A DNA stretch of 64,000 bases from Membranipora membranacea (lineage: Eukaryota; Bryozoa; Gymnolaemata; Cheilostomatida; Membraniporidae): assembly GCA_914767715.1 (NCBI GenBank), contig OU612069.1, positions 17,667,387 to 17,731,386 of the forward strand. Reading direction: 5' to 3'. The notes beneath the pieces were generated by a model that ran no database searches, had not been told where the DNA came from, and worked only from the letters and a program-made list of their open reading frames with translations. Every line of letters begins with the position of its first letter. Within the stretch, counting starts at the first letter, position 1. Made by a program: the position numbers and the translations under genes. Shown piece after piece: positions 39,010-52,553 of the stretch.

Positions 39010-42000
39010 AGATGTGAATAAATGGACTCGCTAGAACGTAGGATTCTTTGGTGACCATTTTCATTTCTTAGCTCCATGTAAGGGCCAATGAGAAAATTTT
39101 AGTCTGAGCTCCTATTCATTAAAATACATTACGGGTGTCACATCTTCTCAGCCTGGCATTGTTTGTCTGCTGTTTGTGTAAGTGAATGTGTAAGCATGTG
39201 TGTGTAAGCTATAGAAGAAACAGAGTAACAGTCTTGATATTTCTTCTATAAAGATTTTATCTCTAATCACAGTCCATTACATTTAGTGTAACACCGATGT
39301 ACAATATCATTGTCAGAGGATAGACGTCATTTCTTTTTCGTTTCCGCCTTCCGCACATCAAAATTCAGCAATCAATCAAACACACAGTGGTACAAGATGC
39401 CCTTATTATGCATCACATTCAACAAGTTTCCTACTTTATCTTTGAGATGTCAACATACTACTTATTTATTATGCATCCAAATAACACCTCCTTATTATTT
39501 ATAATCCTTCTAAAAATAATATTACATAATTAATGTGGGTGGTTATGCAGACCATCAAGTTCCAAATTTGGCAGACACTGCTTGAAGGTCAATACCCGGT
39601 AGTTGAGTGATGCATAACGGGTTCTTTCTGCAACCCCACCAGAATTGTTGACTCTATCGTAACTTACAGCTTCTCATAAAAAAAGTCTTTATTAGCTTCC
39701 AAAAAAAATGATCTATTATCTGCTATTTTCAATTATATTATTATACAGTATTTTATCTTGCAGAAAAAATCATCTTGGAGGTTTTCCGTAACTTTTCAAA
39801 GCAATTGCGGCAAAGTGATGAAAGAGAAAAATGTTAACAGTTTGAAAAATAGATGAGACAATAATTAATATAGTTATATTAAAACTCACTTACGACCTAG
39901 ATATTCGAGGTAACTACGTCACAGATGTGATGTTGTTTAATATACCCTACAAATTCTAATCTGCAAAAATGCTCCACTTTTTTCGTTAAGTTAGCAAACT
40001 ACCAATACTTGATTTGCTGCATGGTTCTTAATATCAATATCAATTTCAATGGTTAATTATGACAAAAGTGGTACCATGATGTTCGCACAATAACATAAGA
40101 AAAAGAATAAAATCCGACTAAAAGTGGTTGCAAAGGCTCAGCTCACTCTACCAACTATTTTGAGTGTTCACGGCAACAAATCACGGCTGCTGTTGTCAGC
40201 TATTATAAAATTTGGGCTCGATTTTGAAGACTTGCATAATAATTACATTGTGTCAGCAGTTGAATTTCAAAAGTTAACAAAAATATCGTTGGCTAGCTCT
40301 GCTCTTAACGTGATATATCGCTTTTTAAAACTTTTTAATATTGTATTGGTGATCATGTCTAATAGGGAATGCCATATCTACCTCGCCCACAGCTGAATTC
40401 AAAATCCATTCCATTATTGACTAATAGCTCTATATAAATGACAGCGTTACTGAGAGGCTTTTAAGTGGGCATAAACAGGTCCCAGAGACTGCCACGCCAT
40501 GGTGCGAAATATGATAAATTTGCCTAATGATAATAACTTTAAGACAAGCTGACGTAATTTTTCCTTGCCTCAAGAATGCATCCAAAAATATCTTCAGATA
40601 TAATCAGCCTTTGTTTTTCAACAAAAACATTCATTATGGAATTTTAATTTATAAAAATCAACCATTAAATTTAGTGGAAATTGATTGATAGTGTTGTATG
40701 TAAAATTGAACATCTGAAACATCAACCATTTCTTGTTGATGGATGAAATAATCGACAAAAATGACCAACTGATAATTTATCTGGATATACCATGATCAGC
40801 TTGTATTGAAATTAGTAGTACTGCCGACAAACCTATCTTTGTAAGACGGCACTGCACATCATCCATCAATCTCATGTAAAGTGACTGAAATGGAAGAGTG
40901 CTTATAAACACAGTTTTATAAAAAGGCAAATTTTTCGATTTATCAGGAAAACTTTGTTTGGATCTTTATGGTACGGTCTTGGAAAATGATATAGGTCATC
41001 TCAATATGCCTTCGCTTTTTGCACACCCATACATGACTTTGCAAGAAAAAAATCCGAGAATTGACTTAGTTGCATATAAACAGCTGGTGTCACTTCAAAA
41101 AAGGGGTGGACTAGCCACAACCAACGGACATTTTTAATAATCTCACCCTCTCAAATATTGTGCTAAGTTAGGAGACCAATCTCATTAATGTGTGTCAGTG
41201 TGCATTTAAGAGGTTAATAATCTGGGTAGAAATGTATTGCCTGATAATCCCTTGCTGACTCAGATATGATTTGCCGACCGCCAACTTTTGCTGTCTGTTC
41301 TTGTGTGGTGGTGGTTGAGGTGACTGGGTGACAACTATCAGCCAACTTTTGAGTTCACCTTGTCGCAAAACAATGGGCAGTTTTGTTTCTTTATTCATAA
41401 GCGATCAAAAGAGAGGTGTACTAGATTAGCAAGTGCAATACAAACCATTATATAACAATATGCTCAAATTTAAATCGCTGACAAAGAGCATGTGGTAATG
41501 ATTTATCTAGAAATGAATTGCACTGTGAAAGTGTACCGAGAATCTCAGTTTTAATGAGTTAATATTTGAAAGTGGTCTCAAAATTAAAACCCCTTTAACT
41601 CAGAAATAATTGTTCAATTGACCATGTTTGAGTGGATTGCAAAACTTCCTCCAAATACGTGAATCAAAAGCACCATTAGACATTGAGATTACAAAATTGG
41701 TAAAGTGACCTCGACTAAGGTAATAAATGTTCAGTGGTGCAGATCAGGATACTTTCATACTGAAAATGCAGTAACTAGGGTTGTGAAAAAGTAATTCTAC
41801 CAACCTCACATTTACTCCATGGTCTCATATTGCACAAGAGACGGAGTTAACTTACCTGTGAAGAAATCATAAATTCCAGTGTTCAGATCTCAAATTCACG
41901 GCAACGAGCTGTCACAGACAAGCACCTCAATTAAATTCCTCTCTCCATACATGAATGTAGGTTCTCAAATGTCAAAGAGGATTGTGTAATATTTAAATGT

Positions 42001-43170
42001 GTTTTTGTTTGTTTAAATTTCGGAAATCTGGCAAAGGCTCAATATCTGGATGCTTTTGCCATGATTTCAGAGCGTTGGCATGCTCACGACGGCTGTAAAG
42101 AGAGTTAGGAGAATGTTCCTCTCTTATCGATACACAGAAATAGAACATACATTTTTGAAAGGAATTTAACGGGGGGGGGGGGGGGAAGATGTTTTGAGTT
42201 GCATATCAATTGAGTCATTTTGTCAGACATAAAGACATGCTGAAATGAATGAGAGTTTCTGAATACTAAATTTTTGATAATTTGTTTTCGATACCACCAT
42301 GTTCACTGGTATCTTGGACAGAATTAAAATGACATGATGAGCATATAATTTTTTAGTGAATATCACATTCATTTTTTCACATTTTGTTAGCATGAATTAT
42401 TATTTTTATTAAAGAAGAACACTTCTTTGATAATCAGTACAATGGGCTTATCAATATTCATACAAAAATGGTGTTAACCGATGTTATTTATGCTGTGGAA
42501 ACCCAAATAAATGCACCATAGAGCAAAAACCTCATACCTTGGCACACATTTGCATCGTAAATATGTGGCCAAGTCTGATCAAATGCGGTCACCCTGCAAA
42601 AGAATTTCAGGTGGGTGGGATTCGATCTTGGAACAAAAAGGCTAATATCAGATGGCCGTCATCCTTGAGTAATGATTTGAAGAAACAGCAGTGTATGGCA
42701 AATAGATTTAAGATGACATACAGATAAGAAGAGAATCCAGTGGTTTTTCGTTTATTCATGCTGCATTTCACATTTTGATGATTAGAGATTTAGATTCAAT
42801 CAAGTCCATTTTTCTTAAAGAAACTTTACGCTTGGTTATTCTGTTCAATTCTAAATCAGCCGCCAATATTATCTCCAGTTGTTTTCTTTGACTGATTTTT
42901 CATGTAAGGTAAAAATTTATATTGAATGGAAATATTGGCAGGTAATAAATTGATGCTGTTTCTATTGCTGTACTGTCTCTTCTTTAATCAATTTTTAAAT
43001 CAGTTAGATGCAATCTGCCATTTGAAGTGTCGGAATCATAGCCCAATTTTGCCGCAAAACCATTATATACCTTAATCAATCACCTCAAACATCTTGGGAC
43101 CAAATAAGACCTTCATTTCATTGCCATCCCGCAATGGACATCTATTACCAGCTATCTCAGTGAGGACCAA
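39010..43170. other. Non-coding sequence between relic and receptor C
   Basis: Colinear with unit B but missing about 1.9 kb (B 23,901-25,815) and a further 0.4 kb (B about 25,868-26,290). A stretch at about 39,740-39,960 has no clear match in A or B. No gene seen. Confidence 0.6.
42171..42185 (+). repeat. Run of 15 G
   Basis: Unit C again; unit B has only GGGGGG at the matching place (near 27,142). Confidence 0.9.
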
Positions 43171-43176
43171 GTTCTG

Positions 43177-43262
43177 ATTGGGCGAGCTTTGGAGAGAAAG
43201 CGTATTTGGCCAATGAAAAGGCGGCTCTTGTCCTAAATCCTCTCTGGTTTGTGATATATAAA
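43177..43262 (+). promoter_or_regulatory. Core promoter of receptor copy C
   Basis: TATATAAA at 43255-43262 (84 bases before the ATG), CCAAT at 43210-43214, inverted CCAAT at 43177-43181. The TATA-to-ATG distance is about 9 bases shorter than in A and B because of a small deletion in the 5' leader. Confidence 0.7.
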
Positions 43263-43338
43263 AGTGGATCATGCACCATTGCAATAGTTATTATATTCAT
43301 GATACCTGGATAATCAATAGCACAGTCAGAGTCCAGCC

Positions 43339-46300
43339 ATGAATTGCAAAGAATATTCAGCCGCGCTACAATCGCCGTTCAGCTCACAATTTAGTGGGTT
43401 TCAGACGCCTCACGGAATGCCGCTTCTTAACATATCTCCACCTACCTTATCAACTCAAGATTACTTTCACCAGGCAGCTCTGCAAGCATCCAACCACCTT
43501 CTGCTGATGGCTAAAGCTAAAGAGTTTCAGCCAGCAGTACTTACTCATCAGAGAGAGGTTTTAGATTTGACAAACCGCTCATCTCCAGTACCGCCTGTCA
43601 TGAGTCCCGCTTCGATAAGTCCAGTCGGTATAAGCTCTTCTATCAGCTCTTCGATGGGTTTGAGGCAACAGCAAGAGTGTCAGGTTTGTGGAGACTCTGC
43701 CTCAGGTGTTCACTATGGCGTACAAACCTGCGAAGGATGTAAATCATTCTTCAAACGTTCTTTACAAGGTGAGATAGACTTACAAAATCTGATTGCTGTT
43801 TGGGACTTTCTAAGCTCTTCCCTAGGACAATGAGAAACATGCTATCTTTATCCAAAAGAAAATACATGCAGTTACATATGGTTAACATTAATATTAGCAT
43901 TATCAAGCTTTGTAAATTCACTCAACTTCAACAATTCAAATTGAATGAAAGAGATAACAGTTTGATTCTCAATAAGAGTCTTGTTTCTTTGTGGGATGTC
44001 CTTGCTCCAATTATACCTGAAATCGGTCTGGGTCACGATTGTATCTCTTTATCTGCTTAAACTTCAATTTTGTAACCTGTTGGTGGGGTCTCACATGAAG
44101 CAGATTCCTATATCCCTCAATTATGCATAGGCATACTGTGTGGAAGCTGTGTGTTAATTTAATTTATTGTTTCCAATTTATGTGTTCAACTATTTGCTTG
44201 GCACTCTAGGCATAGGATACATAAAATAATAAAAATATTGAATACTGCAAGATTTTGCTGATAATTAAAGTTTTGAATGCATAGCATTTTAATTCACCAT
44301 TGTTCTTTTTCAGGCAAAGGTCAAACCTTCCGATGCGCCGCAGACAATAAATGTCAAGTGGATAAAAGGCTGAGAAGAAATTGTGCAGCCTGTAGACTGA
44401 GAGTCTGCCAGGAGGTTGGCATGAGAAGCAATGGAGGTAAATAATGGTCAAATAATGACAACGGTGATAACCACAACTCTTTTTGCTATTTGTTTTTTTG
44501 CGTAAAATCTGAAGGTCACATTCAAGCTAACGCCATTATTAAGATTTCGAAATAGTTTAGGTCACATTGTGACCTTCATCGAAAATGGTCAGGATATTAA
44601 ACTGCATATCATTATCTCTCTCCTTGCTTTAGCAAAAAAACGTGAGCAAGCTTGGTTAACCTTGAAATGATCGTCTGCAATATTTGATTACAAAATCTTA
44701 TCTTCCTTCTTTTAGTTAGGAAGCGAAGATGTGAATATCCAACTAGTACCGAAAGGCAGGCCAGTCCAAAACAGCATAAGCCAGAAACAGAAACTAATGA
44801 TCAACCAGAATTGAGAGGGTCGATGGCTACTATAGCTCCTACACACAAACAAAAGCCACAAAACAAAATAAGGAACAGTTTCCAAATTCCATCTCACCAC
44901 TTACCATTAAGTCCGGTCTCACTGGCATCACCACCTGTGACCCCAGATCCAGAACACTCGAGGAAAATAGAACCTGAGTTGAATTGCGACGGGAGAAATC
45001 ATCTACTTGGTAAGCATGTTTTAAAGCTCTTATGCTATGTTCTAAAAAATTGTCATTGATAATCTAGATTTTCCGACCAATATTTCAGATGAGCTATTCA
45101 ACAATCAGGATTGTTGATACTCCTGAAGTGTTGCTTTATTCGGGTTGTAAAGAGCAGAACCCTTGTAGAGTTAACAAATTCATTCGACAAACTAACAAAT
45201 ATTTTCACTTTATCTATCAGGGTTGACTCTTGAAGACTATGATGAAAGTGAAATATCACTTCTCACTGACACAATGTTGTGTCATCTTTTCCAATCAGAA
45301 ATAACAAATGTCATTCAATGGGTGACCTGTTTCCCAGGTAAGTTAGCTTTCATTGATAACTTTTCCATATCTACGCCTTTATTCCACAGCCCTGAACTTA
45401 TGATTGTAATCGAATAATTCTTAGCCTTTTGCTGCTTTTCTCACTTTGAGAGACAACTTTAAGCAAAGGAGGAGAAAATGAGTTTCCAGAGAACAGATAC
45501 ATATTGTCATTAATTCTAACGCAGCAGCAAAGTTAAAAACATTACTTGACTAAAATTTATTCATTTTATGTGGGTGGGTTACTGACAGAAGATTAATGTT
45601 ACATTTTAGGCTGTCAAACTCTAAGACCTTCTGACCAGAAGTACCTTACACAAACAAAGTGTCTGGAGTTACTAGTGATGTCAGTGCTCCGTAGCAGCTG
45701 TAGAAGTCAGTTGGTTGATGATGCCGTAAAACTACAATTCTCAATGAGCAGAGATCAATTTATAGCACAAAGCAGTAAATTTCAAAACGCCGTGAGAAAT
45801 TACAATCTCAGGTAAGATATACTGTAATTTCCTTGCTTCAATCATCATAATTTCTCCTAAGAGCATTATAGTTGATAAATAGCACCAACGTTTATTTGCA
45901 TACTTGATCTGATTCTTTGCCAAGTTGTTGAATAATTGAAAAGGGAACTTTTTGCTTTTGAATACGGTCACAGTACCAATCTAGCAAGGTATCATTAAAT
46001 GTCATGAATGCTGCAATACCAATAGTACTACGTGGTGAGAACTAAATGATACTTGAATATCCTGAAGTGTGTGAACCACAATTTTTCTTTTTTTTGAGTG
46101 GGCGATGGGTTGACTTTGAACGCTGTCGCCCTCAAATGGAGTTCGGGGCGGGCCTCATTTAAGTTTGGAACTGAGGTTTCATACCACATTATCCTCATTC
46201 CTGTGCCTTGATGCAAGAAAACCTTAATATACACCGGTAGGAGTTAGAAGCCAGTCGATGGCTTATTGCTTTAAGTGACGCTTACCACCATCCATCACCA

Positions 46301-47029
46301 TGAATTGAGTTCCTGCGGTGAGCAACGTCATAAACGTTAGAAATAATCCAGTGTATACTATGGGCTAATCTGACCTATGTTAAAGCTCAATCAAACCTTC
46401 TATTTACCAACAAAATGAAGGCGTTTTGGCCAATGCAGGCAAGGTTCTCCTTTACCAAATAGCTCTATGCTCTATACCAAATAGCTGCATCAGTGGTTCA
46501 CAATCGAAAAAAGATTGCAAATATTCATTTGGACTTACATTGGAATTTTGAAAAACCTTTGTGGGTCTGTTTGAACTCGATGTAGTGCTAATTGTTACCC
46601 TGATCATTGATTTTACCTTTTCTTTCTAATCTATATTGCAGGACCAACAGTATGGTCAATCTGCTGACAAAACAGCTGAAACTTGCAGGAAGAGAAGTGT
46701 TCGCAAAAACTGTACAGACAGTCAAACATTTCCTGAATTTAGGTGTCTCGCGGACAGAACTAGACTTGCTCACGTCAGTGATATTCTCAAACACTGACAG
46801 TCATATCGACACAAACACAGATCAGCCAAACCTTATTAGCAAAGTGAGGTACAATGCCCTTGCAGAGTTGATGCATCATTGTCACCCAAGACATGACACT
46901 GGTATCGCTATAAAAAGATATAATGACTTGTTACTGTCCTTGACACTTGTACGAGACATTGCAACGCGGTTGGAGCAAGCAATGTGCCTGCAAAATGAGA
47001 TTTCTTTATTCGCCACAGGAGTGTCATAG
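43339..47029 (+). CDS. Nuclear receptor gene, copy C (six exons, 517 aa predicted, mosaic)
   Basis: Third paralogue. Exons: 43339-43768, 44314-44436, 44716-45009, 45221-45337, 45610-45811, 46642-47029; GT-AG throughout, open frame of 1,554 nt. One codon is missing from exon 3 relative to A and B. The first finger reads GDSASG, the usual nuclear receptor form, where A and B have GDSGSG. From promoter to exon 5 the sequence is nearly that of B. From mid intron 5 through exon 6 it is close to A (for example [10 protein letters not shown] in both, [10 protein letters not shown] in B). The last residues, after CLQNE, are unlike both other copies because homology to the array stops there; the tail reads ISLFATGVS then stop. 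An AATAAA is 136 bases past the stop. Predicted nuclear transcription factor, subfamily not assigned. Confidence 0.88.
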
Positions 47030-47072
47030 TTTGCAAAAAGATTGTCTTTCATCACAATCCAAATAGTGTATT

Positions 47073-47107
47073 CATAATAGTGTATAGTGTATAGTGTATA
47101 GTGTGTT
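47073..47107 (+). repeat. 7-bp microsatellite (TAGTGTA)n
   Basis: About four and a half units, just past the end of receptor copy C and so close to the array boundary. Confidence 0.8.
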
Positions 47108-47164
47108 CATGTAACTTCAGCCTGTCGATTTATTAGTACCTCTGTGACTTAAATTAAGTGATGA

Positions 47165-47170
47165 AATAAA
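47165..47170 (+). terminator. Poly(A) signal AATAAA of receptor copy C
   Basis: AATAAA in non-array DNA, 136 bases past the stop; copy C had to acquire a new 3' end because the array stops inside its last exon. Confidence 0.4.
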
Positions 47171-48517
47171 AACTCAACTTCAACTAGAGATTTGTTTTGC
47201 TGTATCATCAAACTTCATTGTTAATAACAGAATATGTGGGTCCATTTGGGGCCCACAGAGCAGATACTGATTCTTCCACATCGGACAGAATCTAAATTAT
47301 GCTGGCATACTATTACCTGCAGTCCACTTCTGCTACATACTATTCTGCATCACGAGACTTACTAAAGCTCATTTGATCAGTCTTAGCTTAGGAGAGAGGA
47401 GGGGTGAATTGAGATAAATGAGAGTTTTCTCCATAGCTCTTGTCACTCGTTGCCTCTGAAAGCAGGGAGATGAGGTTACACCCACTTTAATTCCTCCTTT
47501 ATGATCTTGAGGTTGCTATCTGGATTCAACAACAATGTATAGATCACTTGAAGCCAAGCCAAACGATTGGAATCGATTCAAAGATGGTACATATTGTTCT
47601 TTTTTGATAGCTGCTATTGATGGAGAAACTTTCTGACATGCCTATGACGTGCCATGATCGATTACGATCATAGTATCAGCCCGTCATCACATCAGTTCGA
47701 TGTGACATCACGGCAAACCTGATTGATGAGAGAATAAATCACTTCCACATTATTAAACCGTAATGGCTTCTATTGCCTGAGAAAAAAATGATAAGGTTAA
47801 CAAGATAGTAAACACCCTGTGTTAAATGTGAATTGTGGAACTATGACCGCAGTAATGCGTAGGCAGGAATACTAACAACTACCGCGGCATTTTATTTTAG
47901 AATGAGAAAATACAGAGAGAGTTCCTTTCTCCATCCTATTAGAAATATGCAAAATCATCGCTTATTAGAAGGGTTTGCATTCCACATTTCCTCGCAAACA
48001 TGCCCAGGGTTGAGGGGTCTGTTTTGGGTGCTTTGTGATGTCCAGACAAATCATCTCAGACCATCACTACATACCAAGCGACCCTAACCACTAAGTGATG
48101 AGCTGTGCCTCCAGAAATGTCGCTACAAATTGTGCATTGCAAACAATGTCAATCATTGATTTTCTGACAGTAGGTTGATTAATGACTGCTAGATATTGAT
48201 GATAGTATTTATAGTATGCTACAGTAGCCAAACCTATCTAGCGGGTCTTACAAAAGGTTAGATTGTGCTAAAGGAAGCAGTTTATTGACCTGTTGTGATA
48301 TGGCTTTGGCTAAAAATATCGCTAAAGTAATTATTCTCCAATATCAGATTTAGCATAAAATGACCAAGTTCATGAGAACACAACTTTGACCAAAGTAGTT
48401 TATTTCGTTGACTGCTGATCTCAGGAGGTTGGCAAGATACCCAATATGGAATTATGGCCCATTTAGTTTCTGTGGGAATTGTATGCATTGCTGGATGATC
48501 ATGACCTTGCAGCCTAT

Positions 48518-48542
48518 ATAATATATAATATATATAATATAG
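48518..48542. repeat. AT-rich (ATATAAT)n simple repeat
   Basis: TATATAATATATAATATATA-type low-complexity stretch. Confidence 0.7.
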
Positions 48543-49240
48543 TTGTGCAATAAAAAGCATAGTCTGGGCTCTAGTTATTAAAAATTTATTGATTTATGTC
48601 ACAACAGAGACTTTATAAAGGGACAACATGCAAAAAAAGATAGTTTGCTATAACACAATGTAGTTAGCGAAAGTAGGAAAAATACACTTCTTCATTCTTC
48701 AACATGTAATAACGTTGCGTCATGTGACGTTGTGTCATTGATATTTGAAAATTTAGAAAGCTGATGACCTACCCTTCGGAATGATATATAACATGAACCA
48801 TTTTGTCTCGGTCTTTGGCATTACCTTAATTACGAGTATTGAAACTGTATTACCTGATAAAAACATCTAATTGCCATTCCATAGGGTTACCGTGACAGGT
48901 GGCACAAAAGGTGAAAGGTCCACACTGACCAAAGCGAATCGATCAAATTACCTCTTGTCTCTATGCCCGGCACTTTAACCACAATTGCGTATAGTAAACA
49001 GCATACCATTGTAATTCGAGATGGACGCGGAAAGGAAGACCAAGCAGGATTGAGTACTACTGAGTTTTACTGGTTTAAATTCCAGCTTAGCCACTGTCTC
49101 ACGTCTGGCTGCATGAAGGCCCCTTTGTGAAGCTGATTCGGTAGATCGACAAAGATAGGTTTTATTTGGTTATGCAGCTAGCTTGACTATTCACCCTTTG
49201 CTATACAGAATTGAATCAGAAACCATTATGACTGATCTTG

Positions 49241-49335
49241 ATGGTGATATAGCGCAATCGGTAGCTCTTGCTACTCACCACCAGGGGATTGGTGCCGCAG
49301 AAGTTGTCGTTTCGAGTCCCATTGTGGGGCACCCA
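49241..49335 (+). repeat. tRNA-like module, probable SINE head
   Basis: A-box-like TAGCGCAATCGGTAG (from 49,250) and B-box-like GTTTCGAGTCCC (ending 49,320), spaced as in tRNA genes. The acceptor ends pair only over GGTG/CACC, so it is not a working tRNA. Followed by a pyrimidine-rich stretch. Confidence 0.5.
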
Positions 49336-50203
49336 GATTGATTGTTCCAGCCCCCAGCACCCTCGGGTGTATTCCTCTTCTTTCTTTTCTTTCTTCCCCT
49401 TTGCTATACAGAATTTGTGCCAGAAGGTTCAAGTTTTATTGGCCTGTCAAGTGTCAATAATATTGTTCCAAAACAACAAAATTAATACAGAGATAAATAT
49501 GCGAATGAAAAGCCAAGCTTGCTGAAATGGATGAAATGTTACAAATTATTGATCTTTTTTCAAGTCATGCAGACCCTATGATTAGGCAAATTTGTTTTGG
49601 TGTAGTCTGTGATCAACTATCTAACTGCAAGTACTAGCTTGATAAAGAAATGAGACATGGTCTTGAACTAGGTAGGTTCATGGTGAAAATCCCTATTCAG
49701 TATTGATATCAATCGCAATTAATCACAAATTGTCATAGCTTTGGTGTAATTCAACATGACATAGCTAATCCGTTTTGGTGAAATTTCCATGATAGTCTAT
49801 ACCCTCATTGTGATAGCCTTATCCAGGATCACTTACGTTATATTAGTGACTCTGCCTGACATCAACAATTGAATTAAACATGGCATATTAACATGATCAG
49901 AAAAAACCAGCTTGATGAACATGATAGATCAAAGCTTTATAATAGGATGTCGGGAGCGATTTAACAATGCTCTTTCATTTTTTTCCCAAAGTGGGAGGCT
50001 ATTAATCATTACATAACATTCCCCTTTGTTTTAATTAAGTCGACATTTAAGGATATTGAAAGCGTAGTTCCGAACCCATTTACCAGTGGCACGGATCAAC
50101 TTGCCAATTTCACCCATTGACACTAAAATAAAGCAAAAAATTGAAGTTACCAATGCCAATTTCAACAACAAATACATTGACAGGAGCCAATTTAAAGGCT
50201 AAG

Positions 50204-50387
50204 CCCAATGAAGTTCTAACTTACTGTATGTTTTTCATGAGGTTCAAAGCTCTCATTTGAGCCATTGGACAAAACTCTACACTACCACAGGCATATCTGT
50301 TGATGCTCAACGCTGATGCCTCATGAAAACAGCCATGGTCCAAGCTCATGACGTCACAAGCAGTGTTTTCTTAAATTACTGTGATAC
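50204..50387 (+). repeat. Dispersed 185-bp repeat, copy 2
   Basis: Same sequence as 38,825-39,009 with scattered changes, in the flanking non-array DNA. Sequence outside the limits is unrelated, which defines the element ends to a few bases. Confidence 0.7.
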
Positions 50388-52553
50388 GGGATATATGATA
50401 TATGATACCAAATATTAGGGGAGTGATGGTACAGATCCCCTAAAAAACTTTGGAATGAGTGAATAAGATATCAGGCTACAATCACCTGAATTTTTTTTTG
50501 ATATTTTTGCTAGGAACAATCAAATAACAATGGATAATACAAACAGTAATAACCATTAGTGGCAAATGTTAAACACTGTCTATGACGTCAGAAGGTCTAG
50601 GACATTTAAATGGTTTCTCAATGTGACTGAATTTATTGACTGTCTGATGGAGATTTCATCTTTGAGCATCAGTAGATCTGGTTGTGGTAGGTGTAGAATC
50701 TTGTCCAATGGCTCATCTGAAAGCTCATCACCTAAAGTAAAACATGACAACACTTAGACCTTCATTGGATTTGGCCTTTAAAGACATGCTAAGTATTCAA
50801 AACCCAAAAACAGATCCATTGGTGGTCCATGGAATAATTGGAAGTGGGTTTTGGGTTACAACCCATCATACATGTTGTATAACTCCAGATCCTTGAGTAG
50901 TGGACAGTGTCCGCAAGTTGTCATTCAGAAACATCCTTGAGGTTAACCGGTATATAACAAAGAAATCAAAGTCAAGTTTTACGGAATATGCTAAGGGAGT
51001 GAGTTATTCTACTTGGTGGTACTGATCATACAATCATTGCATCACTGTCAGCGCTGTAAGATGGATAAATTTGGCATGCTTGAGTGAATATTTCCTTGGG
51101 AGTTCATAGAAGTTGCCTTGAGCCTTTTGCATTCGGGCATCAGGCTCATTAGAGTAGTCACGTCCAGCGCTATACTAGCTGGGTGTCATAGGAAGAGCCA
51201 CTCAAACAATTGCAATTCGTTCAAGTGATCTGGCTTGTAGGAGTTTTAGATTAGCGCATGGTAACCTGATGTCTATAATAATCTCCGTTTTCTTTCCCAT
51301 CAAGCCCTACCAATACACCTTTCCAGATTATGCCACAACAATTGCCCTATTCTGCTATAATCCTTTTGCACCTCAAATGGAGGAAACAGTTAGATCCTCT
51401 GCGAATAACAGCTGAAGTAATGAATACCCTATAAAATAACAGTTTAAGATCACTCCCGCCTATAGATCCTTATAGATCATTTATTGATATGTTATCACTG
51501 ACCACGTTTGACAGTTCTATGACGCTACGTGATAAACCGCCAGATAAAGTATTCTATATTTGAAATCCTGTTCCTGTTCTGTTATGACGCCCGTGATTGA
51601 TAGGCAAAAAAGGCAAGTAGACAACTTGAGAGCACCTGATGGACCGTAATGCAAAAAGTAAACTTTAAGCCCTGCTTACTGACATTATAAAATAAATGTA
51701 TTTTCATCTCGACGAAAAATACATTATGTTGCTACCAAATCAATCTCATGCTTGGCTTCAAAGTAGAGTCGCTTTGGAAAAACAGATTTTTTATTTGTTT
51801 TGCTCCCATATCATGATGACAAACAAATCATGGATTGATAACAATATCTGATCGTACACATGGAGCAATAACAAAAAACATATAATATTAAATTGAAAAC
51901 AGTAACATTTCCGTAAATTGAATTTCTTGAATTATTAATGACTCAGAATATGCCATATCAAAATAATTTGCTGATCCTTCAATACGGATATCCCGTACGA
52001 ACGGAGTCAATGATTATTATTATAATGCAATCCTAATACATAATCGATAGATGAGCATATAATCTTTGGAATCAGGTACACGCTTACAGGAACCTTGAGT
52101 TTAAGTCAGATATCCTTGTACTACAAAACATTAACACCCTAGTTGGACTGCCATAATTATGAGCTCACAAACATTAAAGGTGTGACGTTGGGTAGAGATG
52201 ATACTAATAATAGGATGTTGATGGGTCCAGCCAAGGTCTTTGTCTTTCACTCTTGCCCGACATCCTGTTAGGTGCGTGGGCAACAAAGTTCTGGGTGTTC
52301 CCATCTAATCTCAACAAGGATTTAAATTCTTTAAGGTATTTTATCCAAAACAAAAATACCATTATTTATACTTTAGAAGGCGATTACTAGAACCCTGATT
52401 TAAAAGTGTGCATTCAAAGTACAACGATACTATTACCATCGATCATTTTTTTGCCTACGCAATAGGGTTTTTTCACGGCACGCTAATGATGCGGCTTAGA
52501 CACACACAGCATGTGAGGGGAATGACCACCTATATTTATTTGAAAGGGTGGCA

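Larger units (their letters stand above)
36760..47005. repeat. Segmental duplication unit C, truncated on the right
   Basis: Colinear with unit B from the marker at 36,780, with two deletions (junctions near 41,246 and 41,298). Homology ends at about 47,005, a few codons before the stop of receptor C; none of the 4-6 kb downstream part of units A and B is present. Confidence 0.8.

Noticed and set aside
1-47029. Allelic haplotypes wrongly assembled in tandem
   Set aside because: The copies differ by large indels, independent insertions, different relic lesions and a mosaic structure, far more than expected of alleles; long reads would still be the formal test.
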